A DNA stretch of 17,362 nt. Origin: Granulicatella sp041433555. Its GTDB lineage: Bacteria > Bacillota > Bacilli > Lactobacillales > Aerococcaceae. The stretch covers positions 1-17,362 of the forward strand of contig NZ_JAPWBR010000029.1 of assembly GCF_041433555.1 (NCBI RefSeq), read 5' to 3'. The notes below the pieces were generated by a model, which saw only the letters and a program-made list of their open reading frames with translations, ran no database searches and had not been told where the DNA came from. This document shows positions 14,294 to 17,362 of the stretch, in pieces (positions within the stretch are counted from its first letter, which is position 1; each line of letters starts with the position of its first letter). A program made the position numbers and the translations under genes.

Positions 14294-14325
14294 AGTATAC
14301 GAAGCGAACTTAAAATGAACTTAAA
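14294..14325 (-). promoter_or_regulatory. CiaR-like promoter of the Cthe_2159-type lipoprotein gene
   Basis: The direct repeat TTTAAG-TTCAT-TTTAAG (14309-14325) fits the streptococcal CiaR pattern NTTAAG-N5-WTTAAG. It is followed after 9 bases by a -10 TATACT (14294-14299). The repeat occupies the -35 region, and there is no good -35 hexamer, as expected for an activated promoter. Any OmpR/PhoB-type regulator with this preference could bind. Confidence 0.7.
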
Positions 14326-14328
14326 ATA

Positions 14329-14361
14329 AAAAAATAACCCATGGATAATTTATCCATGAGT
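14329..14361 (-). terminator. Terminator of the membrane protein / DUF1307 lipoprotein operon
   Basis: An 11-bp stem with one G-T pair (14351-14361 with 14337-14347; CATGGATA/TATCCATG core) has a 3-base loop and is followed leftward by TATTTTTTTA. Just before it, three copies of an ATTTCGT unit (14362-14385) span the end of the coding sequence. Confidence 0.88.
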
Positions 14362-14376
14362 CATTTCGTCATTTCG

Positions 14377-14838
14377 TTATTTCGTTTGTTCTGTCATTCC
14401 GCGTTTTAGTGCAACTTCTTTACTCTTAGAGAATGATGCGTGATCTCCGTCTTCTGTTAAGAAACCACTTTGAACAAGACCTGTAAAGAAGTAGTTGTTA
14501 CTTTCTTTAAGTTTTGAAAACTTATATTTCGTTAAGTCGATTTCAGCTGATGAGATAAGTTTGCCATCTTTTTCTGTCAGTGAAGTCACAACTCCATCAA
14601 TTCCTTTAATCTCTTCAAAGAGTTTTTCGTTATCCTTACGAGCCTCAGTGTGTTCAGCAGGCTCATTCGTTTCGAGCTTAATCTTTGTCACGGTATCAGT
14701 CTTTTTATCATACGTATAAACCAAAGTTACGTCCGTTTTACCTGATTTTTGAGTGAAAGTCGCAGTCTCTTGTGAGCTACAACCCACTAATAGAAATAGG
14801 AAGCTAACCCCTAAAACGATTTGAAAGAATTTTTTCAT
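14377..14838 (-). CDS. YehR/DUF1307-like small lipoprotein
   Basis: An exported lipoprotein of 153 aa. MKKFFQIVLGVSFLFLLVGC gives lipidated C20. The mature part reads ATFTQKSGKTDVTLVYTYDK and later KLFEEIKGIDGVVTSLTEKDG, ending in a charged tail. Size, start and the YTYDKKTDTVTKI pattern fit the DUF1307 family (YehR of E. coli is about the same length), whose function is unknown. It starts 12 bases after the stop of the membrane-protein gene at 14851-15735, with no promoter between, so the two are one operon. A strong terminator follows. Attachment to the outer face of the membrane is clear from the signal; nothing more can be said about its role. Confidence 0.75.
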   Translation of the reverse strand: MKKFFQIVLGVSFLFLLVGCSSQETATFTQKSGKTDVTLVYTYDKKTDTVTKIKLETNEPAEHTEARKDNEKLFEEIKGIDGVVTSLTEKDGKLISSAEIDLTKYKFSKLKESNNYFFTGLVQSGFLTEDGDHASFSKSKEVALKRGMTEQTK

Positions 14839-14850
14839 TGGTTTCCTCGC

Positions 14851-15735
14851 TTATTGAGCTTTCTTTTGGAATAATTTTTGGTAGTAGAAGTACACAGTTG
14901 CTGCTGAGCATGCTAGAGCAACGAGATAGAATAGAATCGCAATTTTTGATCCTGTTTGTAAGCCATCTGCAAGGTTTTGAGCTGATCTACTAATTCCTGT
15001 TGAGTTTGATAAAGCTTCATTCACGATTTGTGCGATTGTTGAGTTTGCTTTTCCATTGAAAGCATCTGTCAATAAACCTAAACCGTTAATGAATCCTGAA
15101 CCAAAAATGTGTGCACAGAAAACAGATACTACCATTCCTAATGAAGCAACGTTTACGTTTGTCCATAAGTTCTTGCCTTCTTTTTTAGCTGCGTAGAAGA
15201 AGTAAACTACGAATACTGTCGCTACGATTGTAAAGAAGAAAGTTAACCCAAAGTATAGGTTTAAGTTTTTAATCTTGTTCACTGTAGCGTTCATATACCC
15301 AACTAAGTCAGCAAGAGTGATGTTAGACTTTCCGAATAAGAAGCTCAAGCCATTGAATGTTACTAAAGCTGTGAAAAGTGCAATTAAAATTGAAATTCCA
15401 AAGAAGATTTTTTCGAATAATGAATTTTTATTATAGCCTGCAACTTTTTGAACTGCGTCGTCCAATTTTGCTTTATTTTCTTCTGAGAATACTTTGCTTG
15501 CAGCTTCACCTAATTTTTCTTTAGCTTGTTCTGCTTTTTCTTTTACATCTTCAACAACTTCTTTAAAGTCGCCATCTGCTTCAGGAGCTTTTGCTTCTTT
15601 TGCTTCTTCTACAACTGTTTCTGCTACTTCTTTCACTTCTTCAGCTGTTTCTTTTGCTGCTTCAACTACTTCGTCTTTTACTTCTGTAGCTTCTTCAGCA
15701 ACTGATTCAAGATTTTTGTTTTCGTTTTGATCCAT
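14851..15735 (-). CDS. Four-helix membrane protein with Lys/Glu-rich N-terminal region, function unknown
   Basis: I do not recognise this 294-aa protein. Residues 1-100 are highly charged and rich in Glu, Lys, Ala and Val (ETAEEVKEVAETVVEEAKEA), predicted as a long amphipathic or coiled-coil helix like LEA- or apolipoprotein-type repeats. Four hydrophobic segments follow at about 110-134, 159-182, 195-218 and 264-286. The loop between the last two is polar, Asn/Ser-rich, and may be extracellular. There is no signal peptide, so the charged part is probably cytoplasmic. GAGGTG precedes the ATG, and no convincing promoter was found in the 108 bases before it. It leads directly into the DUF1307-like lipoprotein, suggesting a joint envelope role, which is inference only. 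Confidence 0.7.
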   Translation of the reverse strand: MDQNENKNLESVAEEATEVKDEVVEAAKETAEEVKEVAETVVEEAKEAKAPEADGDFKEVVEDVKEKAEQAKEKLGEAASKVFSEENKAKLDDAVQKVAGYNKNSLFEKIFFGISILIALFTALVTFNGLSFLFGKSNITLADLVGYMNATVNKIKNLNLYFGLTFFFTIVATVFVVYFFYAAKKEGKNLWTNVNVASLGMVVSVFCAHIFGSGFINGLGLLTDAFNGKANSTIAQIVNEALSNSTGISRSAQNLADGLQTGSKIAILFYLVALACSAATVYFYYQKLFQKKAQ

Positions 15736-15842
15736 CGTGACACCTCATTTTTTTATTTTATTACCTTTAGTCAGTTTATCACAATCATGCGTTTTCTTCT
15801 AGTTTTCAACAATTGAAAATAGAAATTCTTCATGCACGGAAA

Positions 15843-15875
15843 ACAAAACAAGAGCTAGACTTTTCGCCTAGCTCC
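15843..15875 (-). terminator. Terminator of the beta-helix lipoprotein gene
   Basis: GAGCTAG/CTAGCTC (15868-15874 with 15852-15858, extendable outward) has a 9-base loop and is followed leftward by TTGTTTTGTTTT. It lies 14 bases after the stop codon. Confidence 0.78.
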
Positions 15876-15888
15876 TGTAAGTTAAGTT

Positions 15889-17247
15889 TTATTTTAGGAC
15901 CGTACCATCCGCTAATGTGATTGTATATCCGTTAAAGTTGATTGTACCTTTGTTTTCTAATGATGTAATTGTGACATTTCCTGTCAACGTCCATGTCGCC
16001 CCCTCTTCTACTGTGATTACTGCGTTATTGTCCACGGCCGTCCCTCCTTCAGCATTTTCTACGATATTGATGGTACCTGTAAAGTTTGTTCCTTTGCCCA
16101 TTGTGAAGTTCAATGTAGATACGGTATCCACCTCAATCGCTCCAGTTAATGTTTGGTTCGTCGTTGTTAAATCAACTTGACCACCATTGGCACCGGCTGT
16201 ACCCCAGCCACGTGTTGCATCATTTCCTAAGATGGCTAATAATTTGCCAGATGAATCTTGATTTGTGATTGTTACGTCTTCTAAAGTGATGACACTGTGT
16301 GTGTTTGTTACGTAGATTTGGTCTCCGTTACGTCCTGTTAAAGTGCCACCTTTCATTGTGAAAGTAGAGGTTCCACTTTCAGCATCTCCTGACATTGATT
16401 GGTAAATCATCACGTTGTGCACGTTATTGTCTGAAGAGCTACCCTCTGTTGAACTCATATTCCCTGTTACGTTGGTATTTTCTAATGTGATAGAGTTTTG
16501 ACCCTCGATTACAAGCGCTTCTGAGTTTTCAGCGTTCAATGTTGCATTTTTTACAGTGATATTCGCTGTAGAGTATACGGCTGGTGAGTTGTATCCTGTA
16601 GAAGTATACGTTCCTTTGTCTACGACTACCGTACCGCCACCACGGTCTGTACGAATCGCTGCTGATGAATTTCCTGCGGTGTTCACCGTCAAGTTAGTTG
16701 CATTCATCGCAGCGCCACCTGTCGTTTGGATACCACCTGAGTTATCTTTTGTTGTTGTGATTGTTGTGTCTGATACATTGACGGTCGTTCCTGAACCGTA
16801 ACTGAACACCCCGTTCCCGTTCTGTGCAGTTGTATTGACGGTTGAGTTAGTGAGTGTTACCGTTGCTCCATCCGTTGCTAAGAATCCTGCGTTCATTCCG
16901 TAGAAGTCTCCATTTTCTGTATTCGATGTCGCTCCGGCTGTTTTGTTAATCGTTACGCCGTCTAATGTGACTGTTGCTCCTGTTACACGGAGTGCATTTT
17001 CATCATCTCCGGTAGATTCATAAGTTTCTCCTGTTACTGTTGCATCTGTTGTTAAATTTGTTGCTGCCTCACCTTGTGTCACTTGGTCGCTTCCGCCAAA
17101 TCCTTCTCCTCCAGGTTTAGCTGGGGGACTCTGTTGTGATTGGACTTGAGAAGTCGCCTCAGCTTGTGTTTGTGTGTTTTGGCATGCAACTAAAGTTGTT
17201 GCAATAGTAATCGTGGATAATAGAACAATCATTCTGTTTCTTTTCAT
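15889..17247 (-). CDS. Repeat-rich beta-helix-type surface lipoprotein
   Basis: An exported lipoprotein of 452 aa. MKRNRMIVLLSTITIATTLV is followed by AC (lipidated C22) and a Gln/Pro/Gly-rich linker to about residue 60. The rest is a run of short strand-turn repeats of the type VTLDGVTI, VTLTNSTV, VNVSDTTI, ITVKNATL, ITLENTNV and ITLEDVTI, rich in Thr and Asn. This is the pattern of right-handed parallel beta-helix (pectate-lyase-like) proteins and many adhesins. It lacks the DDGI rungs of the Cthe_2159-type neighbour, so it is a different family. No catalytic motif is seen. GAGGGGG lies 8 bases before the ATG. The promoter repeats that of the gene at 12697-14259. A role in surface binding is inference. 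Confidence 0.7.
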   Translation of the reverse strand: MKRNRMIVLLSTITIATTLVACQNTQTQAEATSQVQSQQSPPAKPGGEGFGGSDQVTQGEAATNLTTDATVTGETYESTGDDENALRVTGATVTLDGVTINKTAGATSNTENGDFYGMNAGFLATDGATVTLTNSTVNTTAQNGNGVFSYGSGTTVNVSDTTITTTKDNSGGIQTTGGAAMNATNLTVNTAGNSSAAIRTDRGGGTVVVDKGTYTSTGYNSPAVYSTANITVKNATLNAENSEALVIEGQNSITLENTNVTGNMSSTEGSSSDNNVHNVMIYQSMSGDAESGTSTFTMKGGTLTGRNGDQIYVTNTHSVITLEDVTITNQDSSGKLLAILGNDATRGWGTAGANGGQVDLTTTNQTLTGAIEVDTVSTLNFTMGKGTNFTGTINIVENAEGGTAVDNNAVITVEEGATWTLTGNVTITSLENKGTINFNGYTITLADGTVLK

Positions 17248-17267
17248 TTTGGTCCCCCTCGCTTCCT

Positions 17268-17284
17268 ATCAACTATTTGTTGAT
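17268..17284 (-). promoter_or_regulatory. Small hairpin in the leader of the beta-helix lipoprotein gene
   Basis: ATCAAC/GTTGAT (6-bp stem, 5-base loop) lies just after the expected transcription start. It is absent from the otherwise similar leader at 14294, and may act as a 5' mRNA stabiliser. Confidence 0.4.
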
Positions 17285-17290
17285 GGTTTA

Positions 17291-17322
17291 ATCATAACGA
17301 GCTTACTTAAAATGAACTTAAA
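17291..17322 (-). promoter_or_regulatory. CiaR-like promoter of the beta-helix lipoprotein gene
   Basis: TTTAAG-TTCAT-TTTAAG (17306-17322), then 9 bases, then the -10 TATGAT (17291-17296). The repeat is identical, spacer included, to that at 14309-14325. After the -10, both leaders share AAACCATCAA. No proper -35 hexamer is present. Confidence 0.7.
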
Positions 17323-17362
17323 ACAAAAAAAGTTTTTTGAAAACTGATAATTATCATATATG

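Noticed and set aside
14362..14385. Three 8-bp units (CATTTCGT, CATTTCGT, TATTTCGT) as a repeat array
   Set aside because: Too short and too few for a functional array; probably chance or small slippage at the gene end.
15494..15730. Ser/Ala/Phe-rich plus-strand frame opposite the Lys/Glu-rich helix
   Set aside because: Low-complexity antisense of GAA/GCT codons; no start signal.
17345..17356. TGATAATTATCA palindrome at the right edge, similar to a Fur box
   Set aside because: It is only 12 bp and lacks the spacing of the 7-1-7 Fur core. It lies some 50 bp upstream of the lipoprotein -10, and the context is cut by the window end.

Overview
The window is AT-rich Firmicutes DNA with strong AGGAGG-type ribosome binding sites, LxxC lipoprotein signals, a GlnR/GlnA pair and an rpmG-secE-nusG cluster. 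A lactic-acid bacterium of the Carnobacteriaceae/Aerococcaceae kind (Granulicatella-like) fits best; that placement is inference. Every gene reads on the minus strand, so the biological order runs from 17362 down to 1.

Right part (17362-12490), a cell-surface block. A beta-helix-type lipoprotein (15889-17247), an operon of a membrane protein with a long Lys/Glu-rich N-terminus (14851-15735) and a YehR/DUF1307-like lipoprotein (14377-14838), then a Cthe_2159-type carbohydrate-binding lipoprotein with a Gly/Pro/Gln-rich tail (12697-14259). The two repeat-rich lipoprotein genes share almost the same promoter: a perfect TTTAAG-N5-TTTAAG direct repeat 9 bp upstream of the -10 box, which is the layout of streptococcal CiaR-activated promoters. 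They therefore probably form one regulon.

Middle right (12490-10653), nitrogen control. glnR-glnA runs from a promoter flanked by one perfect and one degenerate GlnR operator, with a terminator after glnA.

Centre (10583-2660). A FemX/MurM-type peptidoglycan aminoacyltransferase is followed by most of the flavin-based extracellular electron transfer (EET) set known from Listeria: EetB-like membrane protein, Ndh2 with an extra membrane domain, DmkB polyprenyl diphosphate synthase, PplA-like lipoprotein with one FMN-binding domain, FmnB (ApbE-type flavin transferase lipoprotein) and DmkA (UbiA prenyltransferase). By analogy, NADH electrons go through Ndh2 to a demethylmenaquinone made by DmkA/DmkB, and then to FMN covalently attached to PplA by FmnB outside the cell. 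EetA was not found, and the genes are split into short units by terminators.

Left (2652-331), information processing. rpmG-secE-nusG has its own consensus promoter and a terminator-like hairpin between secE and nusG. pepT follows nusG with no gap and ends in a strong terminator. At the left edge is the 5' end of an IS3-type orfA, whose ribosome binding site lies in one arm of a 13-bp inverted repeat.

There are no tRNA, rRNA or CRISPR features. All names rest on motif recognition by eye; no database search was run.
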